Shown here one piece after another: positions 25,629 through 38,100 of a stretch of 64,000 bases of DNA (positions within the stretch are counted from its first letter, which is position 1; each line of letters begins with the position of its first letter). The notes under the pieces are model-generated. The model was not told the origin of the DNA and did no database searches. It was given only the letters and a program-made list of their open reading frames with translations. A program made the position numbers and the translations under genes. This DNA comes from Casuarina equisetifolia (Eukaryota > Streptophyta > Magnoliopsida > Fagales > Casuarinaceae), in assembly GCA_028551475.1 (NCBI GenBank), contig CM052358.1, positions 4,094,501 to 4,158,500 of the forward strand, in the 5' to 3' direction.

Positions 25629-27894
25629 TCAAAATAAACCAACCAACATGACAATGGGACTCGTCACCTTGTATTTCCTAGTGCTATCAACCCAAAGCAA
25701 CTCTCCATTTGAAACTGTCCAATTTTTGTCACCTTTATACATTATAGTTACCTTGTAAGATTGTTGCTCATGCTTTTTTTTGGAACGATTATGTCATAGG
25801 CGAGACTTCAACCATGGTGCCATATGGTGAAACCACTGTAACCTTATAAGTTGCAACACCTTCACCAACGTTAGTCACCGTCCTTTGAAATTCATCAATA
25901 ATCAACGTTCTATGATTATCATAATAAGAGATGAATGATGGGCAATTAAGATGAGAAGATGGTATGGTGCAATTATGCTTTGTGATGGTGAAGACTTGGT
26001 TCTCATTGAAGGTTGAACACAACATATCCACAAAATCTTGGGGAGTTGCATCATAAACCAAACCTGGATCAAGTGCTTGGGTAGGATTAATCTAACCTAC
26101 TCCCATGGCAATAGGTGAAGCAAAATACAAATAATGATCATATTCTTGAATTGGATTAAAAGTATTATCCAATGTGTTTGCAGTAGTAATTATGGCAGAT
26201 TTAATGGCAAATGTGCTCCACTTTGGATGTGTAGCTTTTAAAAGTGCCACAACACCCGCGACATGAGGGGCAGCTAAAGATGTTCCTGAGTTAATGATGT
26301 AGTTACTATACAAATTTTTTCCTAATATTGTTTGGGGCACTAGTATGGTTGGAACCCAAGTAGCCAAAACCAATCACCCAGGTGCCATTATATCTAGCTT
26401 TAAGATACCTCAAAAGCTTGTTGATGGACCTCTAGAAGAGTAAAAAGCCACGATCAGTGATGGTTTTGTATTTGTGAAGGATTGTTTGAAATTCATGGTG
26501 ACCATTGGCAAAATGCTACCCTCCACATAAGACATCACTATTTTCATCTCTTTTTGGCTAATCACAATGCAAGGACAAGGAAAATGTTAAAATCCAACTA
26601 ATCTAGGATGAGCATGGACAAGAATTGCCCCCAATGCACTAGAATTAGCTATAGAATCAATTTGCTTAAATAAATTCCCATGATTGCACATGATGACACC
26701 ATGGGGAACATCCTTAAGGTTTTGAAAGATACATAATGAAAGATTCCTTTCATGAACCAATGGTAAGTTTTACAATAAAGCATCACCTAGGAACATAGAC
26801 CATTCAAAAATGGTCACACCATTTCCTAGAGTTAATGATCTAACAAACCATTGATCAATGGTACTTGCACACTTAAAACCCATAGGTAACCGATGGATAT
26901 AGTTTCCAATGATGGTCCATAATTTCCTACTGCAGCTATAAACATTATGCCCTTCTCCATAGCTGTGAATGTTGCTTTTGCAACATCTTTATACAAAGGT
27001 ACTTTTTTAATGTTTATGGAGAAGTTAATCACATCCACACCATCAATGATAGCTTGTTCTATCCCAGCATAAAGATCAGATGTGTCCCTCATTCCATGGT
27101 ACTTTGTAAATGGCCAACCTTGCATGTGGTGCAACACCAATAGCTGTTCCTTTAACATAGCCAAAATATGATACTTCATCAACATAATTACCTGTTGCAA
27201 TGAAGGCAACTTGGGTCCTATGCCCTACATCATCCCTAACAAAGTCTTTGCTGTGAATTAGGCTTTTATTTGTAACTTCTTTCATGCCTTCATTAAAGTA
27301 CCTTGCTCTTATAATCTTGGAATTACACATGGAAGAATTGAAATCTTCTCCTCCTTCACATGAACCTTTCCACTTCGATGGAATTTTAGTTGGAATACCC
27401 TTGTCACTAAAGCTCGGACTTTCAGGCCACACCTCAGTATCCAAAATGGCAATAATGATATCTTTGCCATAGTTTGATGTTCTCCATAGGCCATTAGTAG
27501 AATTGAAGGAGAGAAAATTATAAGTGTAGGTGGTTTGAAGTATTGCAATGGTGTCAATGTGAGCTGAGATGAACCTTAGGGACTTTTTTAAAGCTTTCAA
27601 TTCCTCTAGAATTAAAGCAACACAAAAACCATGGATAACATTATCATAAGAATACAAAATAAAAGGATTGGCTTGATGGTTATCCAACAAGGTAGAATTT
27701 GGAAATTTCAAGGAACTAATAATGGACAAGTACTAGTTGTTATGAGTGGTAAGTACCATAGGCATCTAGAACTTGTCCATTTGAACAATGTATGAGGATC
27801 TTTTTGTAGACAATGTTTTCACACAAAGTGTTAAGAAGCCCCACATCAAAAAGAGAAAGAATTGAGGTAAAACCCTTTTGATATGATACTCCAT
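25629..27894 (-). pseudogene. Subtilisin-like serine protease, unit B, broken
   Basis: Duplicate of the unit A protease, but more decayed. It starts MEYHIKRVLPQFFLFLMWGF and stops early after MDKF near 27775, with a second stop shortly after. Frameshifts follow near 27090-27110, between the His motif and the central region, and near 25790. The stretch 26374-26830 has no continuous frame. Recognisable parts are ILDTEVWPESPSF (Asp), DDVGHRTQVAF (His), NSGTSLAAPHVAG (Ser) and TVTNVGEG. The GHRTQ form is shared with unit A, so it predates the duplication. The Asp motif reads LDTE where unit A reads LDSG. At least five lesions make this a pseudogene. Confidence 0.9.
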
Positions 27895-28133
27895 GTTGTC
27901 CCTAAGCCCCAAAGCACATGTGAAGATGTGAATTAATGTTTCCACCAAACATATGTTACATAGAGTTTAGAAAGAATTAGGAAATACAAGAAAAAGCAAG
28001 ACCTTAATTTGTTGATGTTTAAGCTGATTTGCTTCATACCGGTCAAGAAATCACTATTAGTTAATGGTAAAGATTATTTGCATACTTAAGAAGAGAAAAT
28101 GATTGAAGGACAAGGAGAGTCATTAAGAAAGAG

Positions 28134-28870
28134 AGATAAATTATAAGGGCTAGTAGTATCCTTTTCACAATAGGATGAGGCAAAAAAGAAATTAAGCTCT
28201 CTTGTGAACCTTTCTATTCTTGAAGGATATCTTCATAACTAAATTTTGGACTTCTTCCTCTAAACTTTTGCACATTAACCATATTATGTCATGAAAAGAT
28301 GTTTATTTGAATTAAAAGATATCAGCCTCTTAACTATACTCATCATAATTATTAGGACATTTAAAATTAAATTTTAAGGAAATGTACTTAGATGCTTATA
28401 TTCTTTTAGTATTTGATAAAGTCAATGTCTCATCCAACATTTGAAAAATCATAGTGAAATTGATGACTTTTAAGAGAGAGAGAGTTAAAAAAGGGACTCA
28501 TTAAAGAAAAGGAGATGAATTATAATAGAAAATAATATTTTTTCCATAGTGGCAAAATAGAAACTAAACTCTCTTATAAACCTATTGTATTCTTGAAGAC
28601 TTATTCTACTAGTAGTCAAATTTTAGACTTATTCTACTAATCTTTTACACATTAACCATATTATGTGATGAAAAGATGTTGACTTGAATTAAAGCATATT
28701 AGCCTTTTAACAATACCTATCACCATTCTTAGGATATTTAAAAACAAATTTTATGAAAACATACTTAGATGATTGTATTCATTTAGCATTTGGTAAAGTA
28801 ATTGTCTCATCCAACTTTTGAAAGATCATGATGAAATCAACTAGTGAAATCAATGACTTTAAAACAACAA
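28134..28870. repeat. Tandem repeat of about 380 bp, two copies, upstream of the unit B protease
   Basis: Copies start near 28134 and 28512 and correspond to the three-copy array in unit A. Copy number differs between units. Confidence 0.7.
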
Positions 28871-29519
28871 TCTATGACTTGTGAAAGGGACTAGGCAATA
28901 ATTCATGCCCCATTCTACAAATTTTCACTCAAATGAAATGTTACCTTCAAGGCCATTGATGATATAATCAAGCAAAGATCTTATTTTAAATAACTAAAAA
29001 TTCATTACAATCATTGTAATTCATCATTATTCCAAGAAGATAACAATTATTAATAATTTATTGAAACCATATAATTGTTCACATCCCTTGGGAGGTTGTG
29101 GAAAATATGTAGAGGTGCATTATAACATTTGATTGAGCAAAGCAATTTGGAGTAGTCCTAGTTGCTTTTGGCTTCTTTTTTTTCTTAACTCACACAAATG
29201 GGCTTAGTTGCTTTTGTGTTGTACTTTGTTACGATGACCTAGATTCTACCTTGACACTTAAGTTCTTCCAAGTAAAACATACTTGATACTCTAAATACAT
29301 AAATATATTAATGGTCATGTTTTTTTTAATTTCAAATCTTACAAAATTTCTTAGACATGAAATTCACATCGTTCGTTTATTTAATTCTAAATTTTTTTAA
29401 AAATGTTTTCTATAATAGTGTAAAGTTTAACACTTATTTGTAATTGCTCACTAAATTAACTTTATGGAGACACTTTTGTATCAACTTTGTTTAATTAACT
29501 TTTCTGTTTGGACAAAGGG

Positions 29520-29690
29520 CCAAAAAAAGGAGCATATTCTAATAAGCCAATATGGAAGGCTTTGAAGAAATGAAAAGGCCATTGACACCACTAATGGGCT
29601 TGAGGCATGCTGATGCTTCAAGGGATGGCCTGGTGAGACAATATAAAGATGGCCGAATCATGGCAAAAATGTCAATTCCCTAGGCCGTTG
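29520..29690. repeat. Dispersed repeat, unit B copy
   Basis: Counterpart of 18785-18965. It is also close to the makorin-intron copy at 44470-44640, sharing GGAGCAT-TTCTAATAA and GGTGCTTCA-GGGATG-like segments. Confidence 0.5.
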
Positions 29691-30065
29691 GTTGCATTAA
29701 GTGAGATTATTATAAGTGTTAGGCCATTAACGGCATTAGGTGAGATAATATTATAAGTGTTAAAGAGTTCAAAAATTCAATTTAAAAGTTAATTTAAGAA
29801 TTAAAGATTTATTTTTAATTTTAAATATCACCTTATGATAGTTTATCTTTAGTATGGGACTCATGGTCTCCAACACTCTCTTGCAAACCCTGAGATTGTC
29901 TTAATACCAATAATAGATAACAACTTTTGAGTAAGACGTAACTTGAACTATGAAACCATATCAAAATGTTTGAAGGCCTAACCAAAGCTAACTCATGAGT
30001 TAGAAATCTTTTTATAATTTAAATTTCACTTATGTCTTAAATATGAGATTCATGATATCCAACAA

Positions 30066-30375
30066 TTAAGTGTGAGTGGTTTCAAGTGTGACAATTGTGT
30101 CATTGGCACCATAGGGACTTTTCTAAAGCATGAAGAATATTATTGTAGTGATGCATAATGAATATAAGGATGGGATTGATGGTTATCTATAAAGGTTAAA
30201 ATTGAAAATTTCAAGAAATTAATTGTGATGAGTGGTAAGTACTCTAGGCGTATGAGACTTTTCCATCTAAATAATGTTTGACAACCTCTTTAAGGAAAAT
30301 GTTTTAATATAAAGTAAAAAAAATACACAATAAAGGAGGGAAAAAAGAAATAGATCCCTTTTGATATGACTCCAT
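30066..30375 (-). pseudogene. Subtilase N-terminal relic, unit B
   Basis: Counterpart of 19278-19560. It matches the 5' end of the protease gene with AAGTGTGAGTGGTTT and TGTGATGAGTGGTAAGTA, and keeps a CCATG at the start-codon position (30372-30376). The rest of the gene is absent. Confidence 0.6.
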
Positions 30376-30549
30376 GTTATCCTTAAGCACAACAAGGTTT
30401 GCCATGATGCAAATTTATATACATTACCAAACCTATGTAGTAAAAACTTTAGAAAATGTTAAAAATCATTAGGTCCTAAAGTTTGAGGTCCTACCTTCTT
30501 GATGTTTAAAGCAGTTTGCTTCCTATTAATCATTATATCATTACAAATA

Positions 30550-30665
30550 GATGACAAAGGCTTCTTGTGGTTAGTTGCCCATACTGCTTAAGATCAAGAG
30601 GTCCTAAGCTTGACTCCCAATTCCCCCCACATCCTTATTTACTTGACAAAATAATAATAATAAAA
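30550..30665 (+). repeat. Possible SINE
   Basis: TGGTTAGTTGCCC resembles a tRNA A-box region. AGCTTGACTCCC, about 40 bases later, resembles a B-box. The 3' end is an AATAATAATAAT tract. A shorter remnant lies at about 19725-19790. Class not confirmed. Confidence 0.35.
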
Positions 30666-31807
30666 GCTCATTGTAAACTCATGTGAGTGAAAGAGAGTAA
30701 GAACCCATTAAAGGAAGGGAAATAAATTGCAAGTAAAAGTAGTATCCTTTTCACAGCATGGTGACATAACAAGGAAATTTAACTCACTTATAAGTTTATT
30801 ATATTGGTGACCTAATATCTTAATTGTCAAACTTTGTATTATTTCATTATTCTTTTGTGCATTAATCATACAATGTCATGAAAAGATATCGGCTTGAATT
30901 ACATCATGTGGCCCTTTTATAAATATGGCTTCAACTTATCATCATTCTTAGGATGTTTACAACCCCAATTTAAATGTAGTTCCATGATTCAATTCCTTTA
31001 GCATGAAATAAAGCCGTTGGGTCATCTTCATTTGAAGGATAAAATGAAGTTAATGACTTCTACAGAAATAAGCTATGGCTTACGATTGGAACTAACAAGC
31101 AATTTCAAACCCCAATGCACAAAATTAATCAAGATTAGTGCACAAAGTGAACAAAATGTTACCTTCAAAACTATTTATGTTACAACATCAATGCTATAGC
31201 AAAAATCGTCTTTTAAAAACTAAAGTTCCTTTTGATGATTCTAATATAGGAACTCAAATGATGTAGCAAACTACAGTAATTTTCTTGAAATGAGATTGTC
31301 TTTTTGAACTCAAAATTAAGAAGGCTGTTGACGGCATACGTAATTAGGCTGTGATTCTTATGAGTGGAATGATTTGGAGCAACACTTTGTTATTTGTGTG
31401 GTGTTTCATCATAAAGACCTAGATTATCCATTGACATCCAAGTTCTTGAAAAAATGAACATTTCTGATAATCTAAAAGCCAATATATTAAAAGTCCACGT
31501 TTGATGTGTACACAATTGCAGATCTGACAGTTTTTGTAACATAAATAATTCACATCTTTAGCAATTTTAGTTCTAAAAATTCTTTCAACATTAATTTAAT
31601 GTTTCCCACATATTACTCAGTGGGAATTAAAGTTTAACCCCTGATCCAAATCTTGAGGAAACATTGACTCTAAGTGGCAAAAGTGAGAACTTGGTGGACA
31701 TCAATCACAATTTATCTACAATTTGGTATTAGATTCCTTTAACATCGGGAAACGTCAAAAGATTGGAAATTTTTTATGTTCTCAACCAAATAGTCAAAAA
31801 CATGAAC

Positions 31808-31852
31808 CCCACATCGGAAGGATGGAGAACTGGAGGAAAACGTACATATATG
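31808..31852 (+). promoter_or_regulatory. snRNA-type promoter module (USE plus TATA), unit B
   Basis: A perfect core CCCACATCG at 31808-31816 is followed 30 bases later by a CATATATG TATA-like box. This spacing lies between the typical Pol III and Pol II snRNA spacings. Downstream sequence diverges at once from unit A and is the far 3' flank of TERT. No small RNA is recognised. Confidence 0.4.
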
Positions 31853-32130
31853 ACATGCAATTCTCATGCTAAAAGTCAAGAAGTTAAAAAAGAACTAACA
31901 TAGTAACAAATATAAGATGTACTCAACCAAGAATAACTTCTCAGCTACTACAAAAGAAAAGATACGAAAGGATAAGCACTAATAGATGACCAGAGTTTAA
32001 CATTGTGAAATCCAGCATATCTATCTACTTTTTCTAGGCGGAAGCAAAGAGTAAGTTGAATACATCCCTCGAAGATGTTGTATAGGACAGTTGATATGAG
32101 AAATAAAAAGAACTCAAAACATACCTCAGT

Positions 32131-35100
32131 TCAATACCTAATTTTCCAAATTAAAGAAGAATGGGAGGCATCAACTGCATACTTCAGATGAGGAGACACA
32201 CTCGTGGCTATTCTATGTTCCAACTTTGACCTTAGTGAAGACAGCAACTTCTTATGTCGTGATTCTTTTCGCTTTAGCACTTGGATATATGCATAAAATC
32301 CTAGCCACTTAACTTCTCCTTCTTCCATGTGAAGAATCGGCCGGAAGTCAGAACCACTGTGTGCAGAACGCATTCTTTTCTTTATAAGCACATACATATA
32401 CCTACAAATCAATCCGCAGAAACAATAAAAATGAAAAGAAGAAATGCTAACATTTGATGATTAGAATGTATAGCTGTTTAGACTAAAGAGCGTGTATCAA
32501 AGCATAAACCATTCAAAAACTTTACATGGCTGCTGAGCATAAGGCTTCACCAAAGCTAAAAGTATCAACGAATCACCACTGGGAAACTATAGCTCAAGAA
32601 GCAAGCTGATAACCAAATACTCCATATAATAGAAACAAGAACAACACTGTTACCTCAAGGATTTTTCAATGATGCTGAGATAAAATGCTGCACGAAGTTT
32701 GCAAGTGTACGATAACTCACAAACATAGCAGTGAAACTTCATTGCACATAGCAAAAAAGCCTGATATATATTCAATCTGACAACAGCTGCTGAATTAATA
32801 TTTGAATCAAAGAATATGGGATGGCATTTTGGTCTCATGAAGCCACGCAGTTTTTCCTTGAGATGATGTCCTGGTTTATCTTGCCAGCAGATGGTAAGAG
32901 TTGAACTTAAGTGGTTATTCAGATACCTGTTCAGCATACAAAGTTAAACAGAGAAGACAAAGAGCTTTCATAAACTGAAAACAGTGTAGTCAATCTTTAC
33001 AAAATTAGATCCTACTATGACACGCAGAGCTCCAATAACAAGATTGACATCGATACTAGATTCCTTTAACATCGAGAAATAAAAATTATAAATAAATAAA
33101 TAAATAAAATAAAATAAAATCTAAGCACAAAACTCTAAACTCTTAGGCAACAATTAGACCTAGCATCACTCCAACAGTGCAACCACAGTGATATCGTACA
33201 TAAAACCTCCAAAACAAAAATTAGACCAATTAAGCTCCAAAGAAACTGAACGTCACATTTCCACTGGCAGTTTTTAAGGTTTAGCTTACACACAACAAAG
33301 TGAATAAGTTGCTAACGATGTGGCATTGACAAATCGAGGTCAGAAACTCTAAAGTCAAGTCCTAGAAAAGTAAAGGTAAAATTAAAGTTAGCAAACTCTA
33401 GAAGAAACTAAAGAAATGTTTGTGACAAGGAGAGGTAAAACCAAATAAGTAGCTTAGCATATTAAATGCTAATGGCAGCATCCACATCAATGATTTGTAT
33501 AAAGTATCAACCAAAGTACATTTTCAAGTGATTCAAAACTTTGTGCATAACATGAGCATTAATTGGAATGCCCAACAGTTCCGATTTGCTATCAGATCCT
33601 AGAATCTAAGAGGCCATTAATACACAACACACAGTCCAAAGGAAGCACCACTACATTCAATTCCAGGTAGCAGATCATTACAAACACCTGGCAAGTAGAG
33701 TGATAATAAAGTAAATTAGAACTAGGTGAAAATTAACTTTGTGTAGTCGGCCTGAACTTCTAAAGTCAAGCAGTTGATAAGCAATCCACTCCATCGAAGA
33801 AATGAAACACCACCTTCACCCACATAAACCCTGTTTGACGGAATTCCCAATCTGTGTCCAACATCAAAATTAAGACAAAATTTATCATCGTTCATGTGGC
33901 AGTTGTAATCACGAAATCCTCTTCGCAACCTGGAAAAGAAGCTGGCTGCCTGCTTCTTTGATGTTGAAATGAGAAGGAAGTCATCTATAAATCTAAGTAG
34001 AATATAATTAGAAGGAGACTCTAACTTGGCTTGACTGCTTTCAGGCACAGAAGCACTATCACAAATATGTGTTCTAGGTATATCTTCAGCAGTGGGTTCA
34101 CAAATTTTCTCAAGATATGGAAAGATAACATCCCTTTCCAGATGTCCATAGTAAAATGAGCAGAGCAGAGATGACAAAATACTTCCTTGAGGAATACCTA
34201 CACCTTGCAAGTAAAACTTTTTGCCTAACTGCAGCACATTGTACTTAACATGTTGCTTCAGTGTGAAAAAAAGCTCTTCTCTTTTCAAACATCTGCTCCA
34301 CTCCTGTAAGAAGAAAGCATATTTTTGACATCTAGCAAATATTCAGAACAGAACATTTCATTTTTAGGCTTTGAGATGCTACACTACACCCCTACTGAGA
34401 TGACATCTCTTGTGGGTTTGGCATTTCGCTCCTCAGATAGAGGAATAACTCTTGTTTGCAGATCATAGCAATATCAACTGCTTGGAATTAAGCATAGGTT
34501 ATATCAGTCCTTGTATTTAAAGCAAGTGATAAACAAAAAAATAAAAAATTCACTCAGATATGTTTTTTATTTACATATAACTCAGAACGTAAAGGTTTCA
34601 GCATCCAAACGAAATGTCATGTTTTTTCTTCACCAGCAAATTCCCCTCTAGTTTTAAAAACCTGCAACAAGAAGGATATAAAGCATACATGTCTTACACG
34701 AAGCCATGCCAGAGGTTCTTAAAGACAATTTTGTATTGCAAGTAATAAACGAAACAAACAACCATTAACATATGCAGGGAACAGCTGGTAAAGGTAGTAG
34801 AAGCTGGCTACCAAGTTACTAAACTGATGGAAAGAGTTCAGTAGTCGCCTAATCAGTGAAAAGAGGCGAGATGATGTCCAGAAAAAACAAGCAAATTGCT
34901 TTTAAGCTGGCTTGAAAAGGGTACCTCATTGACAAGGACAGTATGCAGTGAACGAAATGGAGCAAAGGATGCTACTCTGGTAGTGCTAATATTTTGATCC
35001 ATCAACGCAAGGTTCTTATGAACCCACAAAGATTTCTTTGTGCAGACTATTTGATCAGACTGCTTAAGAATATATTCATCCTTCAGTATGACATCTTTCA

Positions 35101-38100
35101 TTACCCAAAGAAGCTTATCCTGATCAATGGAATCAAATGCTTTCACTACATCAGATACAACAACAAATACAGGAGGCATGGTCGTCAGTCCGTCCTTAAG
35201 ACCAATTAGAAATGGACATAACTTTTTATAGACACCATTGTAGTCAAATACTGACGACCCTAATTTCTCTGGTTCTTCCAACTGTATACCTTTCAAAACA
35301 GCATGTGTACCACGAAGAACATGATTTACAGACTTGAAACGATTAAATTTAACTTTCTTGGGAAAATTAGGTTCCTTTCTGCGGATTTCACAGGAATTAT
35401 CTTCCAAAGTGGAGCCCTGTGCTGGCATTCTTGAGGATGCCTTTAGATTTGCTAGCATCCTCATTCCATTTTCTTTTGGACGAAGTCTGAGCTTCGAGAA
35501 ACCAAATAGTCTTTTGCTTATAATACTTCTAACAGCTACAGCATCCAATTCATTGTAGCTCTGATCTTTCAAGCAGGTGATGGCCCTATTTGTCAAGTTC
35601 TCCCAAACTGACTTCCTATAATAATATACATCTTGTTTTCCAAACTCAGTTTCAGTGACATAGAAGTTTGCTTGCGCCAGTGGCACCACCAAACATGAAA
35701 AGAGCCAAAAAATCCAACTTTGCAGAAGTTTGTGCTTCAAAACTTCTGTGGAATCTTTCAATCTTGTAAACTCCTTAGACATGTCTACATTCTGCTTCGT
35801 GGTAGGTTTTAGGACTTCACTACTCCAGAGGTGCAACAAGTGTTTAGTTGATAGAAATGGAAAATTAGACAATTTTAATTTATTCATGCATTGTTTTAAT
35901 GAGAATTTCTCAAATCTTCGTAGCCGAATAAACTTGTCAATATTTCTCCTCAACATTCTCCAGTTATAGGAAGTTCCTAACAACTCCGTAGGAACTATAC
36001 TCCGAATAACAGCCCATACATATGACACCACCTTGACTTCTCAAGCAATAACACTTATTTGCCTCAAACTGAGGCCCAATCTCTTTTGAAGTTCTCTCAC
36101 AATTTGCAGTGCTGAAACCAAGAGATTTTTGAAGAAGATATTTCTTCGACTGATTCCCCTGAAATGGAAACAACAGAACTATTATATTTTCCATAAGAGG
36201 AAGCAAGAGGCTATTGAATTAATGAGATAACCAATGGAATATGTATTACATCATTCAGTTTTACAACGAGCTCTCCCATCTAAGCTCCCTTTGCCCAGCC
36301 CCAAAAAATGGTGTACATACTAGCAAATCTTTATTTCGAGAAGTACCTAGGTGTGCACATACTACGCACATGTTATTATTAAATGAATGGAAGCCTGAGC
36401 GTGGTGTAAACTCAAGTATGGGCATGGCCAATATCCAACAACTTCCCACAACTAAGACACCTCATAAATGTCCAAATACTGACCTCAAAAATGGTGCTGG
36501 ATTTGCCACTAGCCCATCCATCAAATGCTGGAACAGTACAATGCTTATCCAATAATCTCGAATGTTGGCAACACCAGGCCCTGCGTATGAGACTTTTAAG
36601 CAACTTAACAAGTGAGTGGTACCTGCAGATCCAAAATGAAGCAATGAAGCAAAAGCACAACAAATCAAGAAATTTAATTTAAAAAAGGTTCAAAAAAATA
36701 AAAAACGAGTGTATTGGGTGACTGCAATATAAGTCGCCCTCGTATGATCATAAAAGTCCATTTTTCCTCCAGGCTTTACAATTCTGTAAAATATTTTGTG
36801 CATCTCTGCCCTAAAACGAGTACAAGTCCTCCCTCCTTATACTTATAGTCATCATTTCAATCCAGTGTCTCGTCCAAAGAGGAAACTAGTTGATAATGGC
36901 TGTAAGACTCTAGTACAAAGAGATTTCACGGCCCTATCATGCTCTCTTTTGACCATAACTATTTCCAGAGCCTTTAAGTTGCAATACTCACAAACTATTG
37001 AGAGAACCACCACAATTAGTATACAAATGGAAGAATCCATCTTGTACATAGCACACCTATTCTATCTAGCGAAGTAGCTAGTACTATGTACCAGATATTT
37101 GACAGTGATTAGAAATTCGGACCAAAGCTGAAACTATTATGCATAATAATCACCAAGCAAAAAAATGTTTATGGCTTAGCAACCACCAAATCCCACTAAG
37201 GTATCACACAAATTAAAAAGTAGTCTTGAATGAATTAATTGATCGTGCAACTCACAGGCAAGTAGATATGATGGGACACAAGCTACAGCTTTGAAGACAT
37301 GCCATTGACTGAACACTTCCATTTACTTCAGTAAAGCCAAAGATACTACAAGCAAGAAACTGTGCACTAGAGAGATTGGGCTTCAGAGAACTTAGGATAT
37401 CTGGAAATTATTAAGAGAACCACAACATCTATTAATGTCTCTCTCACAAATAAAATAAGGTAACAAGATTCATAGTTCTGCAGGTTGCAGAACATATTTG
37501 GAAAAAAATGGATACACGTGCATTGAATAACAAAGTACAGCAAATCAATCATGTCTAGATGATTGAGCAGTCTGCAAGGTCAGGTGACAACAAAAACTGA
37601 AGCAACTCTAAAATGCTTAGCTAGATAAATGTTTGTAACAGAATCAAAGGATACGATGCTGTGGAAAAACGGAAAAACTACATTTGGAGTCATAAAACAT
37701 TGACTGCCTGTTAATATAAGCCCCTTTGTCACCACCCTGAGATTGAGAAGCTTGCGATGCCCAGAAACAAGGGTTTTGCCATGGCATCTGCAGAAACCAC
37801 AACAGAAGAGTAAGAACATCAAAAGTTGCATCAAAAAGAAATCAAAACGTTCAATTGTGAGAGAAATGACGTCATTTGATCTTCTTAATATGCACATGTC
37901 AACCAAATGTTAGTTTGTTGGCAATGTAGAATATTTCAGGACTCAGCAATCAGCAATGCTTAACTGCATCAGCATTTTACATATTTTCCAATATAGTGCT
38001 TCAGCCACTTTGTTATTTCCAACAACATACTCCTCTTGTTGCACGCATTTTTCACTAGGTGCTCACAGCCTCCCAGCAATATTGTCTCTCACTCTGTCAC

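Larger units (their letters stand above)
25285..31857. repeat. Segmental duplication, unit B (partner 14220-20970)
   Basis: Same element order as unit A: protease, 380-bp repeats, dispersed repeat, protease relic, flanking repeat and USE/TATA module. Homology stops abruptly at about 31857, where the TERT 3' end begins. Confidence 0.8.
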
